This document shows, in pieces, positions 19,314 through 27,639 of a stretch of 64,000 nt of DNA. Below the pieces are notes generated by a model. It was given only the letters and a program-made list of their open reading frames with translations, ran no database searches and was not told where the DNA came from. This DNA comes from Enterobacter pseudoroggenkampii (GTDB lineage Bacteria > Pseudomonadota > Gammaproteobacteria > Enterobacterales > Enterobacteriaceae). Position numbers and translations under genes: made by a program. The stretch's first letter is position 1, and each line of letters starts with the position of its first letter. The stretch lies in contig NZ_JAPMLV010000001.1 in assembly GCF_026420145.1 (NCBI RefSeq), positions 1,426,001 through 1,490,000 on the forward strand, read 5' to 3'.

Positions 19314-20324
19314 TCAGTGATAGCCTTCAGTATCCGAAACTTTTCCCCGAAAGACGTAGTAGCTCCAGGCGGTGTACACCAGGATCACCGGAATAATCAG
19401 TAATGTTCCTATCAGCATAAACAGCTGGCTGGCAGGCGGGGCTGCGGCTTCCCACAGGGTGATGCGCGGCGGAATAATGTTCGGCCAGAGGCTGATGCCC
19501 AGCCCGCTAAACCCGAGGAAAATAAGCCCCAGCGTCAGCAGGAAAGGGCGAGAGTGGCTGTCCGGATTGCGGGTCAGGCGCCAGATCAGCACGCTGAAAA
19601 GCCCGACCAGCAGAGGAACAGGCAGGAACCAGAAGAAGTTGGGCAAGGTAAACCAGCGGTCGGCCACGTACTGCCAGCCGAGCGGCGTCCAGATGCTGAC
19701 TACCGCGATAACCACCATCAGGGCCAGCAGCACGTGGCGGGTTAGCTCGCGCATGCGGACCTGCAGCGCGCCTTCGCTTTTCATAATGAGCCAGGTGGTG
19801 CCCAGCAGCGTGTAGGCGACGACCAGTCCGATGCCGCAGAAGAGGTTGAAGGGGGTGAGCCAGTCCAGCGCAGAGCCGACAAAACGTCGGCCTTCCACGT
19901 CAAAGCCGTTGATCACGGCCCCCACCACCACGCCCTGGCTGAAGGTGGCAAGCAGGGAACCGCCGGCAAAGGAGTAGTCCCAGAATTTGCGGTGCGACGG
20001 CGTGGCTTTGAAGCGGAACTCGAAGGCGACGCCGCGAAAGATGAGACCGATCAGCATCGCGGTGAGGGGGATCGTCAGCGCATCAATAATGACCGCATAG
20101 GCCAGCGGAAACGCGCCGAACAGCCCCGCGCCGCCGAGTACCAGCCAGGTCTCGTTGCCGTCCCAGACGGGCGCCACGCTGTTGACCATCACATCGCGCT
20201 CTTTCGCATCGCCCACGAAGTTAAACAGCAGGCCAATGCCCAGATCGAAGCCATCCATAATGATGTACATCAGCGTGGCAAACACGATGATGGCAAACCA
20301 AATCACTGAGATATCGACGCCCAT
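19314..20324 (-). CDS. cydB: Cytochrome bd-type quinol oxidase subunit II
   Basis: A 336-residue membrane protein with the CydB start (IWFAIIVFATLMYIIMDGFDLGIG) and NSVAPVWDGNETWLVLGGAGLFGAFP, which is almost invariant in the family. It should pair with the subunit I encoded just upstream to reduce O2 to water using quinol. Its ATG overlaps the cydA stop (ATGA), which indicates strict translational coupling. Together with a 467-residue CydA this is the cyanide-insensitive-oxidase (CIO) type. There is no CydX-like small gene, since the next gene starts eight bases later. Confidence 0.92.
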   Translation of the reverse strand: MGVDISVIWFAIIVFATLMYIIMDGFDLGIGLLFNFVGDAKERDVMVNSVAPVWDGNETWLVLGGAGLFGAFPLAYAVIIDALTIPLTAMLIGLIFRGVAFEFRFKATPSHRKFWDYSFAGGSLLATFSQGVVVGAVINGFDVEGRRFVGSALDWLTPFNLFCGIGLVVAYTLLGTTWLIMKSEGALQVRMRELTRHVLLALMVVIAVVSIWTPLGWQYVADRWFTLPNFFWFLPVPLLVGLFSVLIWRLTRNPDSHSRPFLLTLGLIFLGFSGLGISLWPNIIPPRITLWEAAAPPASQLFMLIGTLLIIPVILVYTAWSYYVFRGKVSDTEGYH

Positions 20325-21727
20325 CAGATTCTCTCCTCTTCCGGAACAGACTCAGCGGCAGACAGCGGACGGGCAGGCGTGCCCGAGGTGTTTGACGTCA
20401 GCGTATCGACGGGCTGAGGTCCTTTCTTAATCAGCCGGATGAGATAAACATAGCCCACGCCAAACACGGATGAGTAGACGACGAAGAACGCCAGCAGGCT
20501 GATGCTCATCTGTAGGGTACTGTGCAGCGATACCGCGTCGATGGTGCGCAGGTAGCCATAGACGACCCACGGCTGACGGCCCACTTCGGTTGTCACCCAG
20601 CCGGCAAGCAGCGCCAGCAGCCCGGCAGGCCCCATGCAGAGGGCAAACCACTGGAACGGACGCGAGTGGTAAAGTCGATGGCGATAGCGTAGCCAGAGGC
20701 TGACCAGACCAAGGGTAATCATCAGCAGTCCCATCCCGACCATCACGCGGAACGACCAGAAAACGATGGTCGAGTTTGGGCGATCCTCTTTCGGGAAGTC
20801 TTTCAGCGCCGGGACCTGCTTGTCCAGACTGTGCGTCAGGATCAGGCTGCCGAGCGCGGGGATTTCCAGGCCGTATTTGGTGCGCTCTTCCTCCATATCC
20901 GGCAGACCAAACAGCAGCAGCGGGGTGGCTTCACCGGGGGGATTTTCCCAGTGACCCTCAATCGCGGCAATTTTTGCCGGCTGATGTTCAAGCGTGTTAA
21001 GGCCGTGCATATCGCCCACCACCGCCTGAATGGGTGCGACCAGTAGCGCCATCCACATCGCCATCGAAAACATGGTGCGGACGGCAGGCGTATCGTTACC
21101 GCGCAGCAGATGCCATGCCCCCGATGCCCCGACAAACAGCGCGCTGCTGAGAAACGCGGCGATAGCCATATGGATAAGGCGGTAGGGGAAGGAGGGGTTA
21201 AAGATGATGGCCAGCCAGTCCTGCGGGATCACCTGCCCGTTTTCGATAGTGAAACCCTGCGGCGTATGCATCCAGCTGTTGGAGGCGAGGATCCAGAAGG
21301 TCGACATCAGCGTGCCGAGCGCTACCATGCAGGTTGAAAAGAAGTGCAGGCCGGGACCGACCTTATTCCAGCCGAACATCATGACGCCGAGGAAACCGGC
21401 CTCCAGGAAGAAGGCGGTTAAGACCTCATAGGTCAGAAGCGGGCCGGTAATACTGCCCGCGAACTGGGAGAACCCGCTCCAGTTGGTGCCAAACTGATAC
21501 GCCATCACCAGCCCGGAAACGACGCCCATGCCGAAGTTAACGGCAAATATCTTGAGCCAGAAATGGTATAGCGATCGCCAGACGTCGTTTTTGGTGCGCA
21601 GCCACATGCCCTCCAGCACCACCAGATAGCTGGCGAGACCGATGGTGATCGCGGGAAACAGGATGTGGAACGAGACGGTAAAAGCGAACTGAATTCTGGC
21701 CAGATGAAATGCATCGAGTTCGAACAT
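20324..21727 (-). CDS. cydA: Cytochrome bd-type quinol oxidase subunit I (CIO-like, short Q-loop)
   Basis: A 467-residue subunit with LARIQFAFTVSFHILFPA (the axial haem b595 His is in this helix), NFGMGVVSGLVMAYQFGTNW, and GWVTTEVGRQPWVVYG. At 467 residues it is about 55 shorter than E. coli CydA (522), which points to a short quinol-binding loop as in CioA/AppC-like oxidases. It sits 67 bases after katN in the stress operon, not in the housekeeping cydABX-ybgE locus. A terminal oxidase resistant to cyanide, sulfide or nitric oxide is therefore expected. Confidence 0.92.
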   Translation of the reverse strand: MFELDAFHLARIQFAFTVSFHILFPAITIGLASYLVVLEGMWLRTKNDVWRSLYHFWLKIFAVNFGMGVVSGLVMAYQFGTNWSGFSQFAGSITGPLLTYEVLTAFFLEAGFLGVMMFGWNKVGPGLHFFSTCMVALGTLMSTFWILASNSWMHTPQGFTIENGQVIPQDWLAIIFNPSFPYRLIHMAIAAFLSSALFVGASGAWHLLRGNDTPAVRTMFSMAMWMALLVAPIQAVVGDMHGLNTLEHQPAKIAAIEGHWENPPGEATPLLLFGLPDMEEERTKYGLEIPALGSLILTHSLDKQVPALKDFPKEDRPNSTIVFWSFRVMVGMGLLMITLGLVSLWLRYRHRLYHSRPFQWFALCMGPAGLLALLAGWVTTEVGRQPWVVYGYLRTIDAVSLHSTLQMSISLLAFFVVYSSVFGVGYVYLIRLIKKGPQPVDTLTSNTSGTPARPLSAAESVPEEERI

Positions 21728-21794
21728 GGTCCGTACCTCTGAGACGATGGGGCACGCGAATTGCCGGGCAGTTCAGGCCTGCCCGGCAAACCGA

Positions 21795-22667
21795 TTACGG
21801 TTTAGTCTTACCGGCACCCAGCTCGGCACCGGTCAGCGGGTCGGAATGTGGATCGGATTTCGTGCGGGCAGACATCGCCTTGACCAGGGTTGCCTGCTCG
21901 GTTGTGAGCGTGACGCTGGCACTGCCATCGCCGCCATCCACCGCAGGCTGGGGGGACTCAACGTAATCGAAGTGTTTATCGCTGTTCCAGCTTCCGCGAA
22001 CCTCTCCACCTTCAGACATATTGTAGTACTTGTTGGTGAATTCCTCGATTGGCGGCAGTTTCCCCGGTGGGAAGTTATTACGGATGGACTGCAGAGCCTT
22101 CTCAAAGGAGAGCTGATGCGCCGCCTCACGCGTCATCAGAAACGCCAGCGCGTCCTTTACGCCGGGATCGTCGGTCACGTTGATCAGCCGTTCATAGATG
22201 ATTTTCGCTCTGGCCTCGGCCGCCACGTTTGAGCGCAGGTCCGCCGTCGGCTCCCCGATGGTATCGACGTAGGCCGCGGTCCAGGGTACGCCCGCAGAGT
22301 TAGTGAGCGGGGTACCGCCGCCATAGAGCAGGGAGGTGATGTGGCTGTCATTCCCGTTTTCGGTCATGGAGCGATACAGCTCGGCCTCATTTTCCACCCC
22401 TTCCGCCAGCGCGCCCTTGGCACCTTTATTCAGCATTCCGACCAGGGTACCGATGATTTCGAGGTGGCTTAACTCCTCGGTGGCGATATCCATCAGCATA
22501 TCCTTGCGGCCCGGATCGTCATCGCTCAACCCTTGCGTAAAGTAGCGGCAGGCGGCGGCCAGTTCGCCCTGCGGCCCGCCAAACTGTTCCAGTAAAAGGT
22601 TGGCAAGGCCGGGGTTGGGTTCGGCGACGCGAACCGTGTATTGCAGCTGTTTGACGTGTCGAAACAT
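21795..22667 (-). CDS. katN: Manganese (non-haem) catalase
   Basis: A 290-residue dimanganese catalase that disproportionates H2O2. Residues expected to ligate the Mn pair are visible: GGPQGELAAACRYF (Glu), DIATEELSHLEIIG (Glu, His), and VAAEARAKIIYERL and LMTREAAHQLSFEKAL (Glu, His). Salmonella KatN is RpoS-controlled. AGGAGAG lies right before; a GTG at 22673 would overlap the ribosome site, so the ATG at 22667 is preferred. It lies 17 bases after yciE, giving a katN-yciE arrangement also known in Salmonella. Confidence 0.93.
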   Translation of the reverse strand: MFRHVKQLQYTVRVAEPNPGLANLLLEQFGGPQGELAAACRYFTQGLSDDDPGRKDMLMDIATEELSHLEIIGTLVGMLNKGAKGALAEGVENEAELYRSMTENGNDSHITSLLYGGGTPLTNSAGVPWTAAYVDTIGEPTADLRSNVAAEARAKIIYERLINVTDDPGVKDALAFLMTREAAHQLSFEKALQSIRNNFPPGKLPPIEEFTNKYYNMSEGGEVRGSWNSDKHFDYVESPQPAVDGGDGSASVTLTTEQATLVKAMSARTKSDPHSDPLTGAELGAGKTKP

Positions 22668-22684
22668 AGGCACTCTCCTGTGGA

Positions 22685-23191
22685 TTATTTTTTCGCTTCG
22701 ACACCCGATGCGTCTGAGCGCAGCAGGAACTGTTCCGTCGTTTGCGGGATATGGCGAATCAGCCAGTCGGCCATTTCGCGCTCTTCTGCGAGGATCGTCT
22801 CAATAGCGGGTATCGAAGCGGTGTCCCCGGCTTTTTTGGCCGCTGCCAGCAGGGAGGTATAGCAGGCGATTTCAAACTGTTCGAAAACATATCCGCTGAT
22901 CGAGCCCTTCACGATTTCGTCTGAAGGGAACATGCCGCCGATGGATTGCCCCAGCGCCGCCATTTTGCTCATCGAGTCTTTTAAGACCGAACGAGAAATA
23001 TCATTACGGTCGAGGATTTCCTCCAGCAATGTGATTTGCCGTTTTGTCTCATTAATATGCTGTTCAATTCTGGCGCGAACATCAGGATAATTATCGATAC
23101 GGCTGGCCATGGATTCCAGCATAGATTCGGCTTGCTTTTCCATCGCATGGGCATCGCGTAGCCAGTCATGGTAGTGTTCTACGTGATTCAT
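22685..23191 (-). CDS. yciE: YciE, DUF892 ferritin-like protein
   Basis: A 168-residue four-helix ferritin-like protein nearly collinear with E. coli YciE (HYHDWLRDAHAMEKQAESML; SMSKMAALGQSIGGMFPSDE). Metal-binding Glu/His residues are in DAHAMEKQAES, FEQFEIACY and AEEREMADW. YciE and YciF form a stress-induced pair of uncertain biochemistry, thought to bind a di-metal centre. Two adjacent ATGs occur; the second (23191) corresponds to the E. coli start. It belongs to the operon yciG-yciF-(small protein)-yciE-katN-cydAB-GH13. Confidence 0.93.
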   Translation of the reverse strand: MNHVEHYHDWLRDAHAMEKQAESMLESMASRIDNYPDVRARIEQHINETKRQITLLEEILDRNDISRSVLKDSMSKMAALGQSIGGMFPSDEIVKGSISGYVFEQFEIACYTSLLAAAKKAGDTASIPAIETILAEEREMADWLIRHIPQTTEQFLLRSDASGVEAKK

Positions 23192-23215
23192 CATTGTATC
23201 CTCATTAGGGTTCGC

Positions 23216-23419
23216 TTATTTGGTCTCACTTTCAGCAGCCTGATCGGCACGCGCGGCACTGTAGCCAGATAAATGGCCGACAATATTGGCGTAAATACTG
23301 ATGATAATGACCCACAGCACGCTGTTCTTCCACCATATTACGGAAGGGATGGCGAGAATGAACCATATTATGGCTGCCGTTAAATGGCACCGTTTAATTG
23401 TCCTGGGACTGATGCTCAT
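23216..23419 (-). CDS. Small membrane protein between yciE and yciF
   Basis: A 67-residue protein with two predicted membrane helices (about residues 13-29 and 33-51) joined by a very short KN-containing turn, a basic N-terminus and an acidic C-terminus (ADQAAESETK). Its gene lies 24 bases from each neighbour within the yci operon. E. coli yciG-yciF-yciE lacks it. I do not recognise a family. The tight spacing and strong helical pattern make it a likely real gene. Confidence 0.65.
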   Translation of the reverse strand: MSISPRTIKRCHLTAAIIWFILAIPSVIWWKNSVLWVIIISIYANIVGHLSGYSAARADQAAESETK

Positions 23420-23442
23420 TTTATTTAACCTGTATTATTGCG

Positions 23443-23937
23443 TCATTTCTGCGCTTTTTGGTTAATATTTCCAACGGCCAGGTCGGTGAGTTTAAGGTCG
23501 GTCTCTTTTTCTTCTTCCAGGGTTTCGGCAAGAAGTTTAATGGCTTTTTTATAGCCCAGTTGTTCTGCTAATGTGGCAAGGGTACCGTAGCTGGCTATTT
23601 CGTAATGCTCAACTTTTTGTGCAGCAGCAATTAACGCGGCATCACGCACCTCGTTTTTTTCCGTGCTTTCGATGACTTCGTTGGCTTCTTCAATTAAGCC
23701 TTCCATCGCCACGCACTTCATGCGTTTGATCTTAATACCGTCTTCCTGCTCGACGATCTGGTCAATACGTTCAATCTGGCCCTGCGTCTCTTCCAGGTGT
23801 GCGGTAAAGGCGGCGCTCAGCTTCTCGCTGGACGCGGCGCGGGCGAGCTTGCTCAGTGCACGGGTAAGCTGCTTTTCTGCGCTGTAGGTATCCGACAGAA
23901 GATGAATAAATACATCCTCAACACTTTTCATATTCAT
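23443..23937 (-). CDS. yciF: YciF, DUF892 ferritin-like protein
   Basis: A 164-residue ferritin-like protein almost identical in pattern to E. coli YciF (VEDVFIHLLSDTYSAEKQLT; RMKCVAMEGLIEEANEVIES; KVEHYEIASYGTLATLAEQL). The paired ExxH-like helices should form a di-metal site. It is the second gene after yciG, 94 bases downstream. YciF is induced by osmotic and RpoS-dependent stress in E. coli and Salmonella. Confidence 0.95.
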   Translation of the reverse strand: MNMKSVEDVFIHLLSDTYSAEKQLTRALSKLARAASSEKLSAAFTAHLEETQGQIERIDQIVEQEDGIKIKRMKCVAMEGLIEEANEVIESTEKNEVRDAALIAAAQKVEHYEIASYGTLATLAEQLGYKKAIKLLAETLEEEKETDLKLTDLAVGNINQKAQK

Positions 23938-24031
23938 AATAATTACGCTCCGGTAAAATAAAGAAAGGGTACTGCGAGCTTTTCAGCCCGCAGCATGCTC
24001 TCTGGTTTTATTAAAAGAGTTTTAAATAAGA

Positions 24032-24217
24032 TCAGGAGTTATCAGACTTACGGCCTCCGCCGTGACTGTTCTGTCCCCCTTTCTTACCCGCTTCAGATGC
24101 GCGTTGCGGATCGTTTTTAAAATTACCACCGCTGTGCTGGCCACCTTTACGTCCAGCTTCTGATGCTTTTTCACGGTCTTCAGCGAAATTACCGGAACCA
24201 CCACGATGCTCTGCCAT
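24032..24217 (-). CDS. yciG: YciG, KGG-repeat stress protein
   Basis: A 61-residue, highly hydrophilic protein with two KGG (con-10-like) repeats, EKASEAGRKGGQHSGG and QRASEAGKKGGQNSHG. E. coli YciG has the same architecture and was implicated in heat and acid survival and motility. The start at 24217 matches E. coli (MAEHRGGSGNFAED) and removes an unlikely six-residue extension. It is the first gene of the large minus-strand stress operon, so its leader probably carries the main promoter. Confidence 0.95.
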   Translation of the reverse strand: MAEHRGGSGNFAEDREKASEAGRKGGQHSGGNFKNDPQRASEAGKKGGQNSHGGGRKSDNS

Positions 24218-24746
24218 ATTAAACCTCATAGTCATATATTGGTTATGTCAGTACGATACGAAAATATTTCCGTATCACTCGTCGTTCGAGTAATAACTCT
24301 AGTCGCTGTACGTCATCCGTCAAATGCGTTTTGCTATTTGCGGTTGCGTTATTTTTAAGTATTTGTAAATTTGCGCTTCGCTTAAAATGGAAATATGGAT
24401 AGGCAGGAAGGACTTGTAAACGACCATTCGGATTAATCCTAACTTAGAGCTAAAAATTTGAAAGGTGAGGATAAAAATAATGGCATGCTCAAATTGATTA
24501 ATTTGCAGTCAGGAGAAAAACAAAAAATACTCCTTTATAGCTAGAAAGCGGAACCCTAAATAATTATAAGGAAAATCCTGGATAATAGCGTTCAGGTCGA
24601 AAGGGCGGTTCCGTTCGGATCCGTTCGGGGGCCAGTAGCACACGGTTTGACCACTGTCGTCTTAAGATCACAAATCAGAAATTCTTCCCCCCGGAAGGAA
24701 CGGGTTTCTCTACACTCCAGGTAATATTCACTGGAGGCATGACATC
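24218..24746. other. 529-bp AT-rich intergenic region
   Basis: The gap between divergent yciG and ydcJ holds no convincing ORF or RNA gene. Next to yciG are two adjacent inverted repeats: GATACG/CGTATC (24254-24276) and ACTCG/CGAGT (24277-24291), which may be operator or leader structures. CCGTTCGGAT followed by CCGTTCGGGG forms an imperfect 10-bp tandem repeat at 24611-24630. The composition is distinctly more AT-rich than the flanking genes. The promoters of both neighbours must lie here, but I cannot pick them with confidence. Confidence 0.5.
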
Positions 24747-26090
24747 ATGGCGAACACCATCACGGCTGATGACATTCGGGAACACTTTTCGCAGGCTATG
24801 TCGGCGATGTACCAGCAGGAAGTTCCGCAGTACGGCACCTTGCTCGAACTGGTTGCGGACGTAAACCTGGCGGTTCTGGAAAATAATCCACTATTACATG
24901 AACAACTGGCTAACGCCGATGAGCTTGCGCGCCTGAACGTTGAGCGTCACGGGGCGATCCGCGTCGGCACGGCACAGGAACTTTCAACCCTGCGCCGTAT
25001 GTTTGCCATTATGGGCATGTACCCGGTCAGCTATTACGATCTCTCTCAGGCGGGGGTACCGGTCCACTCAACGGCGTTTCGCCCAATCGATGATGCGGCG
25101 CTGTGTCGAAATCCGTTTCGTATCTTTACCTCGCTGCTGCGCCTTGAGCTGATTGAAAACGTCGCGCTGCGCGAACGTGCCGCAGAGATCCTCTCTCACC
25201 GGAACATCTTTACCCCCCGCTGTCTGGAACTGATCGACCTCCACGAGTCGGAAGGGCACTTTACTGACGCACAGGCCCACGAGTTTGTACAGGAAGCGTT
25301 GGAAACCTTCCGCTGGCACCGCCATGCGACGGTCGATCAGGAGACCTATCTGGCCCTGAGCAACGAGCATCGCCTGATTGCCGACGTGGTCTGCTTCCCG
25401 GGCTGCCATATTAACCACCTCACGCCGCGCACGCTGGATATTGACCGGGTGCAGGAGCTGATGCCGAAGTACGGTATCGAGCCAAAAATTCTGATTGAAG
25501 GCCCGCCGCGTCGCGAGGTGCCCGTCTTACTGCGTCAAACCAGCTTTAAGGCACTGGAAGAGCCGGTGCTGTTTGCCGGGGAACATAAGGGCACCCACAC
25601 CGCGCGCTTCGGTGAGATTGAGCAGCGCGGCGTGGCGCTGACGCCGAAAGGCCGGGAACTGTACGATAGCCTTCTCGCCCAGGCCGGTACCGGCAAAGAT
25701 AACCTCACGCACCAGCTGCATTTGCGGGAGATCTTTGGCGCTTTCCCGGACAGCGAGCTGTTAATGCGCCGTCAGGAGCTGGCGTATTTCCGCTACCGTC
25801 TGACGCCTGCGGGTGAAGCGCATCGCCACGCGTTCCGGCCGGGAGACGATCCGCAGCCGCTGATTGAGCGCGGATGGGTGGTTGCCCAGCCGATCACCTA
25901 CGAAGATTTCCTCCCGGTCAGCGCTGCGGGGATTTTCCAGTCTAATCTCGGGAACGAAACCCAGGCCCGCAGCCACGGTAACGCCAGCCGCGATGCGTTT
26001 GAAGACGCGCTGGGCTGTCCGGTGTATGACGAGTTTGCGCTCTATCAGGAGGCTGAAACCCGCAGCAAACAGCGTTGCGGTTTGCTCTGA
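24747..26090 (+). CDS. ydcJ: 2-oxoadipate dioxygenase/decarboxylase (HglS/YdcJ, DUF1338)
   Basis: A 447-residue protein, the same length as E. coli YdcJ. The family was shown to be Fe(II)-dependent HglS, which converts 2-oxoadipate to D-2-hydroxyglutarate in D-lysine catabolism. The putative metal ligands are His68 (NVERHGAIR), His224 (CHINHLTPR) and Glu290 (ARFGEIEQRG), in the order and spacing of the Pseudomonas enzyme. GGAGG lies upstream. It is the first gene of the ydcJ-opgD-rimL backbone shared with E. coli. No other lysine-catabolic genes are adjacent, so its physiological role here is open. Confidence 0.9.
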   Translation: MANTITADDIREHFSQAMSAMYQQEVPQYGTLLELVADVNLAVLENNPLLHEQLANADELARLNVERHGAIRVGTAQELSTLRRMFAIMGMYPVSYYDLSQAGVPVHSTAFRPIDDAALCRNPFRIFTSLLRLELIENVALRERAAEILSHRNIFTPRCLELIDLHESEGHFTDAQAHEFVQEALETFRWHRHATVDQETYLALSNEHRLIADVVCFPGCHINHLTPRTLDIDRVQELMPKYGIEPKILIEGPPRREVPVLLRQTSFKALEEPVLFAGEHKGTHTARFGEIEQRGVALTPKGRELYDSLLAQAGTGKDNLTHQLHLREIFGAFPDSELLMRRQELAYFRYRLTPAGEAHRHAFRPGDDPQPLIERGWVVAQPITYEDFLPVSAAGIFQSNLGNETQARSHGNASRDAFEDALGCPVYDEFALYQEAETRSKQRCGLL

Positions 26091-26133
26091 AATCGTTACT
26101 CTGCTGGGGTGTGATGGAAAAAATAAGGTCGTT

Positions 26134-27639
26134 ATGCAAAATCCTTCCGCCCCTGTGGTTGAAACGCGCCAGGGCGCACTCTCTGGTTTAACCGATGAAA
26201 ATGTCCACGTCTGGTGCGGTATTCCCTACGCCGCACCGCCCGTGGGGGAGTGGCGCTGGCGCTCTCCTCGGCCGCCTGAACGCTGGGATGGCCTGCGCGA
26301 GGCTACGGCTTTCTCGCTCTCAAGCTGGCAAAGCAGCGAATATTGTCAGGAGCTGGGCGGCGGCGATCCGGGCCAGTTTTCCGAAGATTGTCTCTACCTT
26401 AACGTCTGGTCCCCCAAAGAGCGCACCGGGGCGCTTCCGGTTATGGTCTGGCTGCACGGGGGCGGGTTTACGATTGGTGCCGGAGGCCTGCCGCCGTATA
26501 ACGGCAAAGCGCTGGCCACGCGCGGCGTGGTTGTCGTGACGATCAACTACCGTCTCGGTCATCTCGGCTTTTTCGCCCATCCCGCGCTGGAAGGCGAGGA
26601 AGGACGCGTGGTGCATAATTTTGCCCTGCTGGATCAAATCGCCGCCCTCGAATGGGTGCGGGAGAACATCGCCGGGTTTGGTGGCGACCCAGACAATGTG
26701 ACCCTGTTTGGTGAATCCGCCGGCGCGCGCAGCGTGCTCTCTCTGCTGGCCTCGCCGCTGGCAGCAGGATTATTCCATAAGGCGATAGTGCAAAGCGGAT
26801 ACACCTTGCCGGACACGCCGCGTGAACAGGCGCTGCAAAAAGGGGAAGCGCTGGCCGCCCATTTTGGCCTGGAAAAGGCGACTGCTGAGCAGCTGCGTGC
26901 CATTCCGCCTGAGGCGTTCTGGCCGCTCACCGCGCCGCTGAACGTCGCCCCGGCGCCCATCGTCGGGGACTGCGTTCTGCCCGAAGCGATGCTGGACGTC
27001 TTTTTCGCTGCCCGCCAGCATCCCGTGCCGGTGATGATTGGCTCCAACAGCGATGAAGCCAGCGTGATGGCGGTGTTTGGCATCGATCTCGCCAAACAAA
27101 TTCAGAAGCTTCGCCGGGAGCGTCGCTTCGGGCTGGGGCTGATTAAGCTGCTCTATCCGGGCGTGAAAGGCGATGAAGAGTTGGGCAGACAGGTATGCCG
27201 CGACATGGCATTTACCACGATGGGCTATGTGGTGATGCAGGCTCAGCAGCGCGTGGGTGGATTGTGCTGGCGTTACTGGTTTGACTATGTCGCCGAGGCG
27301 GAACATGGCACGTATATCAACGGCGCCTGGCACGGCAACGAAGTGCCCTACGTCTTCGATACCCTCGGCCAGGTGGAGCCTTCACGCCAGTATGTCAACG
27401 AACGGGATCTGCAGTTTGCAGCCCAGGTGGCGGATTACTGGGTGAGCTTCGCGCGATACGCAGGGCTTCGCGACAGCCTGCCCGGGCCGACGCACTGGCC
27501 CGCGTGTCGCAAAGGGCGGGACGTTCTGTTACGCATTGGTGTGAATAAACATGCAGCTTTCAGGCTTGAAAACCGTTTTATGCGCGCCCGCATGAGCCTC
27601 TTCAAACGGGTGATGAAGCACCACGTCAGCCTCGATTAA
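26134..27639 (+). CDS. Type-B carboxylesterase/lipase
   Basis: A 501-residue alpha/beta hydrolase of the carboxylesterase B family. The oxyanion-hole motif is LHGGGFTIGAG, the nucleophile is Ser in FGESAGARSV, the acid is probably in GSNSDEASVM, and the His is in AWHGNEVPYVF. Length and layout match pnbA-type esterases. The start at 26134 is supported by AAGGT and by the protein beginning just before the conserved VETRQGALSG; the same frame is open from 25864 inside ydcJ. It lies 43 bases after ydcJ and its 3' end overlaps the LysR gene by 14 bp. Natural substrate unknown. Confidence 0.87.
   Translation: MQNPSAPVVETRQGALSGLTDENVHVWCGIPYAAPPVGEWRWRSPRPPERWDGLREATAFSLSSWQSSEYCQELGGGDPGQFSEDCLYLNVWSPKERTGALPVMVWLHGGGFTIGAGGLPPYNGKALATRGVVVVTINYRLGHLGFFAHPALEGEEGRVVHNFALLDQIAALEWVRENIAGFGGDPDNVTLFGESAGARSVLSLLASPLAAGLFHKAIVQSGYTLPDTPREQALQKGEALAAHFGLEKATAEQLRAIPPEAFWPLTAPLNVAPAPIVGDCVLPEAMLDVFFAARQHPVPVMIGSNSDEASVMAVFGIDLAKQIQKLRRERRFGLGLIKLLYPGVKGDEELGRQVCRDMAFTTMGYVVMQAQQRVGGLCWRYWFDYVAEAEHGTYINGAWHGNEVPYVFDTLGQVEPSRQYVNERDLQFAAQVADYWVSFARYAGLRDSLPGPTHWPACRKGRDVLLRIGVNKHAAFRLENRFMRARMSLFKRVMKHHVSLD

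Noticed and set aside
24605..24640. CCGTTCGGAT repeat as possible regulator site
   Set aside because: Two imperfect copies only, without symmetry, and not close enough to the ydcJ start to tell promoter from chance.
25864..26133. N-terminal extension of the esterase into ydcJ
   Set aside because: Open frame only by chance; family start and AAGGT site point to 26134.
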